The position numbers were made by a program, and so were the translations under genes. Shown piece after piece: positions 1-9,538 of a stretch of DNA of 64,000 bases. Position 1 is the stretch's first letter. Each line of letters starts with the position of its first letter. The stretch is from an uncultured Marinicella sp. GTDB taxonomy: Bacteria; Pseudomonadota; Gammaproteobacteria; Xanthomonadales; Marinicellaceae. The DNA is taken from contig CANNBS010000003.1 in the NCBI GenBank assembly GCA_947502925.1, positions 62,001-126,000 on the forward strand, given 5' to 3'. The notes below the pieces were generated by a model. That model was not told the origin of the DNA, did not search any database, and saw only the letters and a program-made list of their open reading frames with translations.

Positions 1-483
1 GATAGTGGCCGGGTGCTGTTAAACCAGGATGATTTAACGGCGCTGGATGAAGAACAGCTGGCCTTAAAGCGGCAACGGGATATGGGCTTTGTGTTTCAGT
101 CATTTCATCTGATTCCGACTTTAACCGTGGCCGAAAATGTGGCCTTTCCTCTGCAGATTGCCGGTCAGTCTGATGATGCGCGGGTGGACGAATTATTGCA
201 GGCGGTGGATTTAAATCACCGACGTGACAGTTTACCGCACCAGTTATCCGGCGGTGAAAAACAACGCACCGCGCTGGCACGAGCACTGGTGTCAAAACCC
301 AGTATCGTTTTCGCTGATGAACCCACCGGTAATTTAGACCAGAAAAATGCCGCGCAAGTGATGGACTTACTGATTAATTTACAACAAAGCTTCGGCAGTG
401 CTCTGGTGGTGGTCACCCATGATCAGGCCGTGGCGGATCGCGCTGATCGAGTGATTACGCTGGTGGACGGTCACACCTTATGA
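1..483 (+). CDS. ABC transporter ATP-binding protein, LolD/MacB type (5' partial)
   Basis: The reading frame is open from base 1, so the start codon and the Walker A motif lie outside the window. What remains is the second half of an ABC ATPase: a Q-loop region (GFVFQSFHLIPTLT), the signature LSGGEKQRTALARAL, Walker B IVFADEPTGNLD and the switch histidine in VVVTHDQ. The GNLD ending and close spacing are typical of the MacB/LolD/FtsE family, whose partners are FtsX-type permeases. Exactly such a permease follows, with its ATG overlapping this stop codon (ATGA at 480-483). The pair probably forms one inner-membrane machine acting on lipoproteins, lipids or periplasmic cargo. The substrate cannot be told from sequence. 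Confidence 0.93.
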   Translation, partial: DSGRVLLNQDDLTALDEEQLALKRQRDMGFVFQSFHLIPTLTVAENVAFPLQIAGQSDDARVDELLQAVDLNHRRDSLPHQLSGGEKQRTALARALVSKPSIVFADEPTGNLDQKNAAQVMDLLINLQQSFGSALVVVTHDQAVADRADRVITLVDGHTL

Positions 484-2987
484 GTGCTGTGTTAAGCAAG
501 AAAATGCTCAACAGAGCCTGGTTTGGCAATCCGGTTTATCCGCTGTTGTTTGGCTTAAGCTTGTGGATTTCGCTGGCCGCTTATTTGACTTTGGATTCTT
601 TGCAACAGTCGGTGGATGATTACATCGACAGTAACCAATTAGCCATGGTCGGTGGTGATTTAATCATAACCACAAGACAAACCTGGCCGGATGACATAGA
701 GCAAAAAGTCGCTGAATTACCCAAGTCTGATGTGGTTTATGATTATCAGTTTAATGCCATGCTGTACGGCAACGAGCAATCCATATTGGCGCGCATAAAA
801 GCAGTCACGCCGAGCTATCCTCTTTACGGTGAAGCTTCTGTGGCATCCGGACAGGATTTGTGGCAGGCCGTACAACCCGGAATGGTGGCCGTTGAGGCTC
901 AGGTGTTAAGTGGGTTAGATTTATCTGTGGGCGATCGTGTGCAACTGGGTGAGGCAACTTTTGTAATTGCTGATGAATTAACCGCTGAACCGGATCGGCC
1001 GCTCACCGCATTTGGATTTGGTGCACGGGTCCTGATGCATGCCGATGATTTACCCCAAACTGAACTGATGGGACAACGCAGTCGGGTTGGTTACCGTATT
1101 GAGATGGCATTATCGGCTGATCAGATTGAGCCATGGAAAAGCGAATTGAACAATTTAATCGGTGCGCAGGAAATTAATCTGCAAACCGCTGCAGAATCTG
1201 ACACCGCCTTATCGAATGTCTCGGCCAATTTTCTGGTGTTTTTAAAACTGTTGGTGGTGGCGGTGGTGGTGCTATCCGGCGTTGGTTTGTTTAGTGTGAT
1301 GAAGGCGTTTATCCGACGCCAGCAGAATAGTAATGCCATTCGCCGGGCATTGGGTGAGCAGATGCGGCCGATTAAACAGTCCTATTATCGGCTGTTTATA
1401 CTTATGGCCGTATTGTCAGCAGCCGTCGCGTATGTCTTAAGTGTTTTATTTTTGTGGTTTTCTCAAGGCTATTTCAGTCAATTTCTACCCGCTGATATTG
1501 AGATTCATATCGCCTGGCAAAGTGTCCTTAAAATCACGGTGATTGCGGTGGCCATGACCTTATTGGTGAGTTATCAAAGCCTGCGTTTACTGGCCCTGGT
1601 GAAACCGGTGGCGGTATTACAGCAACAAAAGATTCCGCGTAACCGGCAAAGCCGCGCCTGGGGCTGGCTGGCAGCCGTGGTTTTAGCAGTATTCGCTTTA
1701 ATGGTCATAGAACTGGATTCACTGTGGCGCGCCCTGCAGGTGACCGGTGGCTTAATCGGGGTGCTATTGGTTTTTTGGCTGTTAAGTCTGGCCTTACTCA
1801 AAGCCCTGAAGTGGCTGGTTAACCATCGCTGGATTAAACATTGGCTGAGCCGTTTGGCGATACAAAATGTGTTTCGTAAGGGCAATCATTCGGTGCTTTT
1901 TTTCACCACCTTATCGCTGGCGGTGATGGTGATGATGCTGGTGGCTTTATTAAACCACAGCATTGACCGACAACTGATCAGTACTTATCCCGAAGATGCC
2001 CCGAACATGTTCTTACTGGATGTGCAGTCTGACCAGCATATGCAGCTTAACGACATGATAGATGCACCGGTGACCTATTACCCGGTGGTGCGGGCACGGA
2101 TTAAAACGGTTAATGGCGTTGGCGCCGAGGCGCTCAAAGAACAGCTGGGCACCTATGACGACATAACCCGGGTGTTTAATCTAAGCTATGCCGATAAACT
2201 CCTGGATACAGAATACCTTAAAACCGGCCGTGATAAACAACAATTATTCACTGACTGGGACGATGATTCGGTGGTGCCATTATCGATTCTGGCCAGTATC
2301 GCAGAATACCTGCAAGTGGATATCGGTGATGAGATTACCTTTAATATTCAGGGCATTGACCTCACCGGCCGCATCAGCAGTGTGCGTGCCCGCTATGAGC
2401 GCGGCCCGAATCCGTTCTTTTATTTTATTTTTCCGCCGGAGGTACTGGCCAAAGCCCCGCAAATTCAGTTTGCCACCACCCGGGTGGCCGATGATCGTGT
2501 GGTGGATTTACAAACCCAAATCGCCCAAACCTTTCCGGGCATCACCACCCTAGACGGTGCCGCCATTGCCCGGCAGATTAAATCCTTTGTCGGTCAGCTC
2601 AGTCAGTTGGTGACTTTATTCACCGGCTTGGCGGTAGTGGCTGGTTTTATGGTGCTGTTAACCTCGTTATTATCCACCTCCCAGGATCGCTTACAGGACA
2701 GCGCCTATTTCCGGTTATTGGGTATGCGCACACGTCATTTGTACGCCATTAATGTGATAGAAATGTCTGTGTTGGGGCTATTGGCCGGTTTAGTGGGTAC
2801 ATTACTGGCGGTTACTGTCAGTTACTTTATGATCACTGAATGGTTTAATTTACAATTTAGTTTACCGCTCAGTACGGTTTTATATGGTGGTTTACTGTTG
2901 TGGCTGGTGTTGGCAGGTATTGCGCTATTGTATGGGCGTATGGTCATTGGCCGGCAAGTGATGCAGCGAATTCGGCAAATGGTTTAA
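480..2987 (+). CDS. ABC transporter permease, FtsX/YbbP family
   Basis: This 835-aa inner-membrane protein has the layout of large FtsX-type permeases such as YbbP. There is an N-terminal membrane segment (about residues 20-38), a periplasmic domain of about 200 residues, a block of membrane segments around 250-490, a second periplasmic domain, and a last set of three segments from about 720 to 825. The two FtsX domains suggest an internal duplication. It is translationally coupled to the ATPase by an ATGA overlap. Such proteins usually transmit ATP-driven motion to the periplasm rather than form a channel. YbbAP-like complexes are often next to an esterase (TesA), but none is visible here, so the cargo is unknown. 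Confidence 0.9.
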   Translation: MSAVLSKKMLNRAWFGNPVYPLLFGLSLWISLAAYLTLDSLQQSVDDYIDSNQLAMVGGDLIITTRQTWPDDIEQKVAELPKSDVVYDYQFNAMLYGNEQSILARIKAVTPSYPLYGEASVASGQDLWQAVQPGMVAVEAQVLSGLDLSVGDRVQLGEATFVIADELTAEPDRPLTAFGFGARVLMHADDLPQTELMGQRSRVGYRIEMALSADQIEPWKSELNNLIGAQEINLQTAAESDTALSNVSANFLVFLKLLVVAVVVLSGVGLFSVMKAFIRRQQNSNAIRRALGEQMRPIKQSYYRLFILMAVLSAAVAYVLSVLFLWFSQGYFSQFLPADIEIHIAWQSVLKITVIAVAMTLLVSYQSLRLLALVKPVAVLQQQKIPRNRQSRAWGWLAAVVLAVFALMVIELDSLWRALQVTGGLIGVLLVFWLLSLALLKALKWLVNHRWIKHWLSRLAIQNVFRKGNHSVLFFTTLSLAVMVMMLVALLNHSIDRQLISTYPEDAPNMFLLDVQSDQHMQLNDMIDAPVTYYPVVRARIKTVNGVGAEALKEQLGTYDDITRVFNLSYADKLLDTEYLKTGRDKQQLFTDWDDDSVVPLSILASIAEYLQVDIGDEITFNIQGIDLTGRISSVRARYERGPNPFFYFIFPPEVLAKAPQIQFATTRVADDRVVDLQTQIAQTFPGITTLDGAAIARQIKSFVGQLSQLVTLFTGLAVVAGFMVLLTSLLSTSQDRLQDSAYFRLLGMRTRHLYAINVIEMSVLGLLAGLVGTLLAVTVSYFMITEWFNLQFSLPLSTVLYGGLLLWLVLAGIALLYGRMVIGRQVMQRIRQMV

Positions 2988-3055
2988 TAAGCCAACAGCA
3001 TCTTTTGCCGGTTTGCGGTAAAATAACGTCCTTTTTGAATCATGGGACAACAACA

Positions 3056-4054
3056 ATGGGTTTTGGTCAAAACTTCACTTCATTAATGGCATTCAGCCGA
3101 TATTCGGACGGACAATGGCAGACACCGGATATCCGGCCACTGACTGATTTTAACCTGACCCCGGCATCTCATGTTCTACATTATGCCAGTACCTGCTTTG
3201 AAGGATTAAAAGCTTATCGGTGGGCCGATGGCGGTATACGTCTGTTTCGATATCGCGATAATATCAAACGCCTGCGAGCCAGTGCCAAAGCCTTGTGTTT
3301 ACCGATGCCCGATGAGACTATGCTGGATGATATGATTAAACAAGCGGTGTTGGCGGTTGATTCAGAAATTCCGGCCTTACCAAAATCACTGTATATCCGC
3401 CCAACCCTCATCGGTACAGAAGACAATATCGGCGCCGCCGGCAAAGCCTCCAAAGAAGCCTTTCTTTATATCATGACTTCACCGGTGGGGGATTATTTCA
3501 GTGGCGGTATTCGGCCGTTAAAATTATTGATTGATGAAGTCAATATGCGCTCCACACCGACCTTTGGACAGGTCAAAACCGGCGGTAATTATGCCGCTGC
3601 TTTATCATCAGTAATACGGGCTCGCGAACAATACGGCGCCGATCAGGTATTGTATTGTCCCCAGGGTAATGTCCAGGAAACCGGTGCCGCTAATTTCTTT
3701 GTTTTAAAAGACAAAAGCCTGATCACTAAAAAACTGGATGGTTCCATTTTGCCCGGCATTACCCGCGATTCAATTATCCAATTGGCTCACAACCAGGGTT
3801 ATGAAATCATAGAGTGTGATTTTACTGTTACTGAACTCATCAACTGGCTACCCCAAAGTGAAGCCTTCCTGTCCGGCACAGCCGCGGTTATTTCTCCGGT
3901 CGGCCATTTAATACATAATAATAAGACACTGGCCGTAGGCGATGGTGAAATCGGCCGGCAAACGCTGGCGTTCCGGGAACAACTCACTGCCATCCAGCAA
4001 GGCAATCAGGTAGATAAGTTTGATTGGGTCACTCAAATTAACGAGCGATGTTAA
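3056..4054 (+). CDS. ilvE: branched-chain amino acid aminotransferase
   Basis: This 332-aa PLP enzyme of fold type IV transfers the amino group between glutamate and the branched-chain 2-oxo acids, the last step of Val/Leu/Ile synthesis. Visible family motifs are the N-terminal STCFEGLKAYR, the phosphate-region arginine context LYIRPTLIGTE, the PLP lysine in GQVKTGGNYAAAL (Lys174) and the ETGAANFF motif. These mark the type II (eukaryote-like) branched-chain family rather than a D-amino acid aminotransferase. I start at ATG 3056, after GGGA in the leader. The frame is open further upstream, but that part overlaps the permease gene and does not resemble the family. It is probably transcribed alone or by read-through from the ABC genes. 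Confidence 0.93.
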   Translation: MGFGQNFTSLMAFSRYSDGQWQTPDIRPLTDFNLTPASHVLHYASTCFEGLKAYRWADGGIRLFRYRDNIKRLRASAKALCLPMPDETMLDDMIKQAVLAVDSEIPALPKSLYIRPTLIGTEDNIGAAGKASKEAFLYIMTSPVGDYFSGGIRPLKLLIDEVNMRSTPTFGQVKTGGNYAAALSSVIRAREQYGADQVLYCPQGNVQETGAANFFVLKDKSLITKKLDGSILPGITRDSIIQLAHNQGYEIIECDFTVTELINWLPQSEAFLSGTAAVISPVGHLIHNNKTLAVGDGEIGRQTLAFREQLTAIQQGNQVDKFDWVTQINERC

Positions 4055-4091
4055 AAATTTGTAAAAAATCATTTGAATAATGCTTAAATAA

Positions 4092-4108
4092 TTGTACTAT
4101 TGGTACAA
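4092..4108. promoter_or_regulatory. perfect 6-5-6 inverted repeat upstream of the TonB receptor
   Basis: TTGTAC at 4092-4097 and GTACAA at 4103-4108 are perfect inverted arms around five bases, 66 bp before the receptor start. The size and symmetry suit a dimeric repressor or activator site. The left arm could also serve as a -35 element. No regulator is encoded beside it, so the assignment is from symmetry alone. Confidence 0.35.
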
Positions 4109-4147
4109 GCGCCCAAAAATGCCTGTAAAAGCATTGGGCTTATTTAA
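4108..4147 (+). terminator. imperfect hairpin after ilvE / in the receptor leader
   Basis: GCCCA at 4111-4115 and ATGC at 4119-4122 pair with GCAT (4131-4134) and TGGGC (4135-4139), leaving three bulged A residues and an eight-base loop. Only a weak T-rich stretch (TTATTT) follows. It may be the ilvE terminator, or a leader structure of the receptor mRNA if transcription starts upstream. Confidence 0.35.
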
Positions 4148-4173
4148 AATATAATTTACAAGAGGACATTTCT

Positions 4174-7100
4174 ATGACTGTTCAAGAAAAACCAACCAGT
4201 TCTTGGTCGTTTAGTCTGATTTTGTTAATGTTATTGCTTTTCGGCAGTGCGCAAGTCTGGGCGCAAGATGATGCCGATGATCAAGACCAAACAGAATCAG
4301 CTCAAGTTGATGAAAATGAAGAAGATGTGGAGGAACTGGCACCGGTTGTCAGCACCGGGTCACGTCTTTTACGTCAAACCTACGACAGTATTTCGCCGAT
4401 GCAGGTAATTACGGCGGAAGAGTCCCGTGAAGTGGGGCAGATTGATGCCGGTGATATTATTCAAAATGCAAGTGCTTCCAGTGGTCAACAAATAGATTTG
4501 ACTTTTTCGGGTTTCGTGCTTGATAACGGCCCAGGTGCAAGAACAGCCAGTTTCCGTGGCTTAGGTGCAAACCGTACTTTGGTGCTGGTCAATGGTCGCC
4601 GACTTGGTGGTTCCGGTGTTGAAGGTGCACCTTCATCTGCGGATTTAAATACCATTCCGGGTGGCTTGGTTCAGCAATACGATTTCTTGTTAGATGGTGC
4701 CTCGTCAATTTATGGTTCTGATGCTGTCGCCGGTGTAATTAATGCTGTGTTGCGAAAGGATTTTAATGGATGGGAGGTGGATTATAATACCACCGTACCT
4801 GAACAATCCGGCGGTGTTGAACAGCGATTAAACTTAACCTGGGGCAAAAACTTTGATCGAGGTTTCATCGGTTTTGGTGCTGAGGTTTATGATTTAGAAG
4901 AAGTTAAGTTCAAGGATCGAGAATGGACAAATAAATGTTATGAGCATTATGAAGTAACCGAAAGTGGTGAAATAAGGCAGCAAGATATTTATAATCTTGA
5001 TTTCAATTTGCGAGATCATGGCAATTGCTTTTCAAATGCCACAGTAGGTCGATTACAATTTCCATTAGCCGGTTTCGGGTATTATACTGGTGATTCTAAT
5101 GGTGGATGGCCCGGTTTTACAATAGCGGCTAACCCATTTGGTGGGCCTATGGATACCAATGGTGACGGTGTTGCTGACTTACCTAGTTATATTCCCTATT
5201 CTTTGTATGACCATCAAACCGGAACAAGTTTGTTTGCTGAGCTTAAAACACAAGCTGTAATGGCTTATGGTGAATATACGTTTGAAGGTGATAGTAATAT
5301 TACACCGTTTTTTGAAGCAAGTTATACAAGAAGAGATTCATTCCAGGATTCTGGTCAACCACAGTTTTTCCCCTGGGTTCCTGCAAATAATCCATATAAC
5401 TTATGTAATCCAAATGGTATAAACGGTGTAGATTGCGGATTAGCCTGGGATGATTTAATGAATAATCCAGGGTTTTCAAATCTAATTATAAATAATTTTG
5501 GATGTGATCCAAGCGCTGGAGGAAGTTGTGATCAAACTGTTGGTGCCATTGGACCACAAGATACTCGCCCAGTCATTGCAATTGATGGTGATCGTGACAA
5601 AACGAGTGCAACAGTTGAATTAACTCGCTTCATTGCCGGTGTTCGGGGTGATTTGCCCTTTATGAATTTTGGTAGTTTAGATAATTGGATGTTTGAAACA
5701 TCATTGTCCTACCATGAATCTGACGGAACTGCTTCTCGACGTGGTATTCGAAATGATCACTTGATGTATTCTTTAAGCACTTCTCGGATTGACCCTGATA
5801 CAGGAGAAGTAATCTGTGGTAATAATGATGGCTGTGTGCCAATTAACTTGTATGCACCTTCTTTATATGATCCAATCGTTAGTGACTTTTCAACACCTGA
5901 AGAGCGGGCTTATCTATTTGATTCTCGTGACTTCAGAACCAAAGTTAAGCAAACTATTTTTTCTGGTTTCACTTCTGGTTATCTGGCTGACTTACCAGCT
6001 GGTCCTTTAATGGGTGGTATTGGTTTTGAAATTCGTAAAGATGAAATCCAGTCTATTCCTGATGATGTCGCGCGTGAAGGATTGTTCTTTGGCTTCTTCG
6101 CTGATGGCGGTGCTTCGGGTTCTAAATTTACCCGTGAAGCATTTGCTGAGGTAGAAATTCCAGTGCTGGCCAATATGACCATGGCCGAAGAATTAACGGT
6201 TAACTTATCTGGTCGATACACTAAAGATGAATTTTTCCCAAGTGCCAATACCTATTCAGCCAAAGTCGGTTGGCGTCCGGTTTCTCAATTGTTAATCCGA
6301 GCCACTAAAGGAACCAGTTACCGTGCTCCAAACTTACGCGAAAACTTCCTGCGTGCGCAAACCGGATTTGTCAATGTATTTGACCCTTGTCATATCCCCG
6401 ATGAAGCTTGGGATGCCATTAATGGTGAATATCTTCCAGATCAAGACCAAAGACGTCCTGAAGTGTTAGAAAACTGTCGTCAACAGGGGGTAGATCCAAC
6501 AGCTCTTTATAATGACGGTTTTAATACATTTAGCACAGAAGTAGCTACCGGTGGTGTCACCGATATTACAGAAGAGGAATCTGATTCTTTAACCTATGGT
6601 TTTGCCTGGGATGTGCCTTTTGATGCATTCAATTTAACTTTGGGTGCGACTTATTACGAAATCGAAATTAATAACACCATTATTGAGCCTTCTGCTCAAT
6701 TTATTGTTAATGATTGTTACAATGACCCGGAATATGATTCAGTATTTTGTGACCGAATTACCCGCGATGCGGACGGTGTTTTTGATATCATTGACTCAGG
6801 TTTTATTAATCGCGACAATTCAACTGTCCGTGGCGTTGATGTCAATGTTAATTACGATCAGGAATTCAATATATTTGATCGATCAGTTCGTTTGGGTGCA
6901 GATTTAGTTCTTACGCATACCAAAGAAAATTCAGATTTATTTACTGGTGAGGATGGTGATATTTCCTATGATGATGATGCGGGTGAATATGGTTACCCTG
7001 ATTGGTCGGGAACTTTAAATTTACGCGCTGATGTGGGTAATTTCAGATTTGCCTGGCAAACACGCTATATTGGTGATGTGCATCATGACGTCGATACATT

Positions 7101-7392
7101 GAATGAATTCGATGATTACAATGGTGATATGTACACATGTGCCGGCCCCGATAATGGTGACGAGTTATGTAAATTTATCTGGGATATTGGTTCTTATACG
7201 AACCATACAGCATCAGTAACCTATGAAAATGATGCCTGGACCTTACGTTTTGGTGTGGTTAATGTATTTGATAAAAAACCACCTCAACTTGACTTGACAG
7301 CACCGGTTATTTTAGCCACCAATACACCTATTGGATATGGTTATGACTTAAACGGTCGCCGTTATTTCTTAAACGTAGGTTACCGTTTCTAA
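4174..7392 (+). CDS. TonB-dependent receptor
   Basis: This 1072-aa outer-membrane receptor should import a substrate too large for porins, powered by TonB-ExbBD. It has a signal peptide ending near Ala30, then an acidic linker, then a plug domain (about residues 55-200) with the family motifs ASFRGLGANRTLVLVNGRR and GASSIYGSDAVAGVINAVLRK. A long beta-barrel follows and ends in YFLNVGYRF, the expected C-terminal aromatic. Its length and plug type match the large receptors of oligosaccharide- or peptide-using marine bacteria rather than siderophore receptors. The central barrel (about bases 4900-5900) is more A+T-rich than flanking genes and rich in Asn and Asp, as expected of variable outer loops. 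A strong terminator region follows, then an S9 peptidase that may process the imported substrate. Confidence 0.93.
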   Translation: MTVQEKPTSSWSFSLILLMLLLFGSAQVWAQDDADDQDQTESAQVDENEEDVEELAPVVSTGSRLLRQTYDSISPMQVITAEESREVGQIDAGDIIQNASASSGQQIDLTFSGFVLDNGPGARTASFRGLGANRTLVLVNGRRLGGSGVEGAPSSADLNTIPGGLVQQYDFLLDGASSIYGSDAVAGVINAVLRKDFNGWEVDYNTTVPEQSGGVEQRLNLTWGKNFDRGFIGFGAEVYDLEEVKFKDREWTNKCYEHYEVTESGEIRQQDIYNLDFNLRDHGNCFSNATVGRLQFPLAGFGYYTGDSNGGWPGFTIAANPFGGPMDTNGDGVADLPSYIPYSLYDHQTGTSLFAELKTQAVMAYGEYTFEGDSNITPFFEASYTRRDSFQDSGQPQFFPWVPANNPYNLCNPNGINGVDCGLAWDDLMNNPGFSNLIINNFGCDPSAGGSCDQTVGAIGPQDTRPVIAIDGDRDKTSATVELTRFIAGVRGDLPFMNFGSLDNWMFETSLSYHESDGTASRRGIRNDHLMYSLSTSRIDPDTGEVICGNNDGCVPINLYAPSLYDPIVSDFSTPEERAYLFDSRDFRTKVKQTIFSGFTSGYLADLPAGPLMGGIGFEIRKDEIQSIPDDVAREGLFFGFFADGGASGSKFTREAFAEVEIPVLANMTMAEELTVNLSGRYTKDEFFPSANTYSAKVGWRPVSQLLIRATKGTSYRAPNLRENFLRAQTGFVNVFDPCHIPDEAWDAINGEYLPDQDQRRPEVLENCRQQGVDPTALYNDGFNTFSTEVATGGVTDITEEESDSLTYGFAWDVPFDAFNLTLGATYYEIEINNTIIEPSAQFIVNDCYNDPEYDSVFCDRITRDADGVFDIIDSGFINRDNSTVRGVDVNVNYDQEFNIFDRSVRLGADLVLTHTKENSDLFTGEDGDISYDDDAGEYGYPDWSGTLNLRADVGNFRFAWQTRYIGDVHHDVDTLNEFDDYNGDMYTCAGPDNGDELCKFIWDIGSYTNHTASVTYENDAWTLRFGVVNVFDKKPPQLDLTAPVILATNTPIGYGYDLNGRRYFLNVGYRF

Positions 7393-7403
7393 GTAGTGTT
7401 ATT

Positions 7404-7435
7404 ACTCAGCCAAAACAATATCGTTTTGGCTGAGT
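7404..7435 (+). terminator. 13-bp perfect hairpin after the receptor gene
   Basis: ACTCAGCCAAAAC (7404-7416) pairs perfectly with GTTTTGGCTGAGT (7423-7435) around a six-base loop. The T tract after it is poor, so it may work with the second hairpin just downstream, or protect the receptor mRNA 3' end. Confidence 0.7.
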
Positions 7436-7448
7436 GTTGATTTAATTA

Positions 7449-7476
7449 AAAACCGACCGTTGGGTCGGTTTTTTTT
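7449..7476 (+). terminator. intrinsic terminator
   Basis: AACCGACC (7451-7458) pairs with GGTCGGTT (7463-7470) around a GTTG loop, and the transcript then ends in a run of T residues to 7476. It separates the receptor from the peptidase gene, which therefore probably has its own promoter. Confidence 0.88.
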
Positions 7477-7516
7477 GCTAAAATGTTAACAGACAATGAT
7501 TCACAGGAATTAAATT

Positions 7517-9475
7517 ATGAAAATATACCAATATGTTATTTTCTCCATCAGTCTCATCATAGGAGAGGGTGTGCATGCTGACAGCAAAAAGGAACCTTAT
7601 CCATTAGAATATTTTGCGCTGAGGGATGTGATTAGTCAGGTCAATGTTTCACCGGATGGTAAACATTTGGCAATGATGAAAATTGCGACGAAAGAAGGCG
7701 ATCCGGTATTAGAAATTTATGACACGGATGATTTGAGCAAAGATCCTTACAGGGTTAATGCAGATCCAATGGAAATTACCAGTTACTCCTGGATAGGCAA
7801 TGATGACATTTTATTGAGCTTACGCCAAAAAGTACGCGATAAAATTGAAGGATTTAACCGGGGTGTTTATGAAGGTAAACTCGCTAAATTAGATTTAAGA
7901 AAAGAAAAAATCAAAGAATTTCGGGAAGTAAATGCACGTATTGAAAACTTGTTGCCTTTTGAACCTAATAAAGTTATTTTGTCCTTTAATGCCGATAGCG
8001 GTGCTAATTCAAAGGTATCTCGTCAGTTTAGACCGCGACAATATTATGAATTAAATTTAAAGAATGGTCGTAAAAAACTATTGATTAGTGGGAAAATAGC
8101 CATGGGTCGAATTGTTTTCGATGGTAGGGGCAATCCTAGAATTGGTTTTGGTTTTGATGTTAAAGAAGGTGATTCAGTTACATTTTATCGGGGCGTTAAT
8201 GAAGATAAATGGCATGAAATTCATCGTCAAAGTGAAGATAGTTTTGAAAGCTTTCGGGTCGTTGGTATAGATCAGGCGGCTCCGGATTCTCTGTTTGTTT
8301 TAGCGCATAATGGTCGAGATAAGCAAGGATTATGGACTTACGATGCCCGTAAAAAGAAATTTGGTGAATTAATCTATGCCCGTAATGATGTAGACGTAAC
8401 CGGACTTCGCGGTCATAGTGATGAATGGAATAAACCCGATGCGGTGGCTGCTGTCAGATATGCCACAGATAAACCACATTATGAGTATTTTGATGCTGAT
8501 GAAGCCAAATTATATACTCAACTAGAAAAAAGCATTCCATTTGCTCACCATGTGCAAATTGCCAGTAGGTCTAAAAACAATGAAGCCATTATTGCCTATA
8601 ACAGTGGGCCACAAGATCCGGGTACTTACTATTTATTAATGGATGGCAAGCTCAAAGAAATTGGCAGTAAACAACCATCCTTTGAGCATGACAGGTTGGC
8701 TGAAGTTAAATACATTAAATATAAAGCCCGTGACGGAAAAACCATCCCCGCTTATATAACCATTCCTAAAGGTGAAGCACCTTATCCCACCATTGTGATG
8801 CCACATGGCGGACCGTTTGTTCAGGAAGTGGTGGGTTATGATAAATGGGCGCAATTATTGGCCAGTCGGGGTTATTTGGTCCTTCAACCACAATACCGTG
8901 GTTCCCGTGGCTATGGTTTAGATTTCTATAAATCAGCTTTTATTGAGGGCGGTGAAGGCGGTAAAGCCATGCAGGATGACAAAGATGATGGTGTTAAACA
9001 TTTAATTGAAGAGGGCTTGACTGATAAAGACCGTGTCGCTATGTTTGGGTGGTCTTATGGTGGTTATGCCGCTTTAATTGCTGCATCCAGAACACCTCAG
9101 TTATACCAATGTGTGGTGGCCGGCGCAGCCGTGACGGATAACATGCTGCAAGTTAATTTTTATCGGGATCGTATGCGTGGCGCCGGTAAAATTGAGCAAG
9201 AAAATATGTGGGTAGATAGCTTATCACCGATTGAAGAAGTTGATAAAGTTAACGTGCCTGTTTTGCTGATTCATGGTAGTGTTGATCAACGTGTACCACC
9301 ACGTCATGCCAAAGAGTATTTAGAAGTGATAGAAAAAGCCGGTAAGCCCCATAAATATGTAGAGCTTGATGGAGCGGATCATTTTTACAGTACCTTGTTT
9401 TATCGCCATCAAATTAAATTCTTTGAAGCGATGATCGATTATCTTGAAAATGATTGTGGACCGGATGGTTTGTGA
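7517..9475 (+). CDS. secreted S9 family (prolyl oligopeptidase-like) peptidase
   Basis: This 652-aa serine peptidase probably cleaves short peptides outside the cytoplasm. A signal peptide (about residues 1-21, ending VHA) precedes a beta-propeller region containing the VSPDGKHLAMMK repeat. The alpha/beta-hydrolase domain runs from about residue 400. The triad is visible: Ser513 in FGWSYGGYA, Asp590 in HGSVDQRVP and His622 in GADHFYS. The arrangement matches the dipeptidyl/acylaminoacyl-peptidase branch (S9B/S9C). It follows the TonB receptor, and such receptor-peptidase neighbours are common in protein-degrading marine Gammaproteobacteria. That suggests uptake of peptides and their final cleavage in the periplasm. 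The exact substrate preference cannot be read from the sequence. Confidence 0.93.
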   Translation: MKIYQYVIFSISLIIGEGVHADSKKEPYPLEYFALRDVISQVNVSPDGKHLAMMKIATKEGDPVLEIYDTDDLSKDPYRVNADPMEITSYSWIGNDDILLSLRQKVRDKIEGFNRGVYEGKLAKLDLRKEKIKEFREVNARIENLLPFEPNKVILSFNADSGANSKVSRQFRPRQYYELNLKNGRKKLLISGKIAMGRIVFDGRGNPRIGFGFDVKEGDSVTFYRGVNEDKWHEIHRQSEDSFESFRVVGIDQAAPDSLFVLAHNGRDKQGLWTYDARKKKFGELIYARNDVDVTGLRGHSDEWNKPDAVAAVRYATDKPHYEYFDADEAKLYTQLEKSIPFAHHVQIASRSKNNEAIIAYNSGPQDPGTYYLLMDGKLKEIGSKQPSFEHDRLAEVKYIKYKARDGKTIPAYITIPKGEAPYPTIVMPHGGPFVQEVVGYDKWAQLLASRGYLVLQPQYRGSRGYGLDFYKSAFIEGGEGGKAMQDDKDDGVKHLIEEGLTDKDRVAMFGWSYGGYAALIAASRTPQLYQCVVAGAAVTDNMLQVNFYRDRMRGAGKIEQENMWVDSLSPIEEVDKVNVPVLLIHGSVDQRVPPRHAKEYLEVIEKAGKPHKYVELDGADHFYSTLFYRHQIKFFEAMIDYLENDCGPDGL

Positions 9476-9486
9476 TCGAATATAAT

Positions 9487-9516
9487 AAAAAAACCCGCAA
9501 TTCCGCGGGTTTTTTT
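9487..9516. terminator. bidirectional intrinsic terminator
   Basis: ACCCGC (9493-9498) pairs with GCGGGT (9505-9510) around a six-base loop, with A residues on the left and T residues on the right. It can serve both the peptidase gene (+) and the fasciclin gene (-), which converge here. Confidence 0.88.
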
Positions 9517-9538
9517 GTGGATCAGTATTGTTCAAAAT

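Noticed and set aside
2188-2553. Out-of-frame 121-codon frame within the permease gene.
   Set aside because: It lies wholly inside a well-supported gene and has no matching family or ribosome site.
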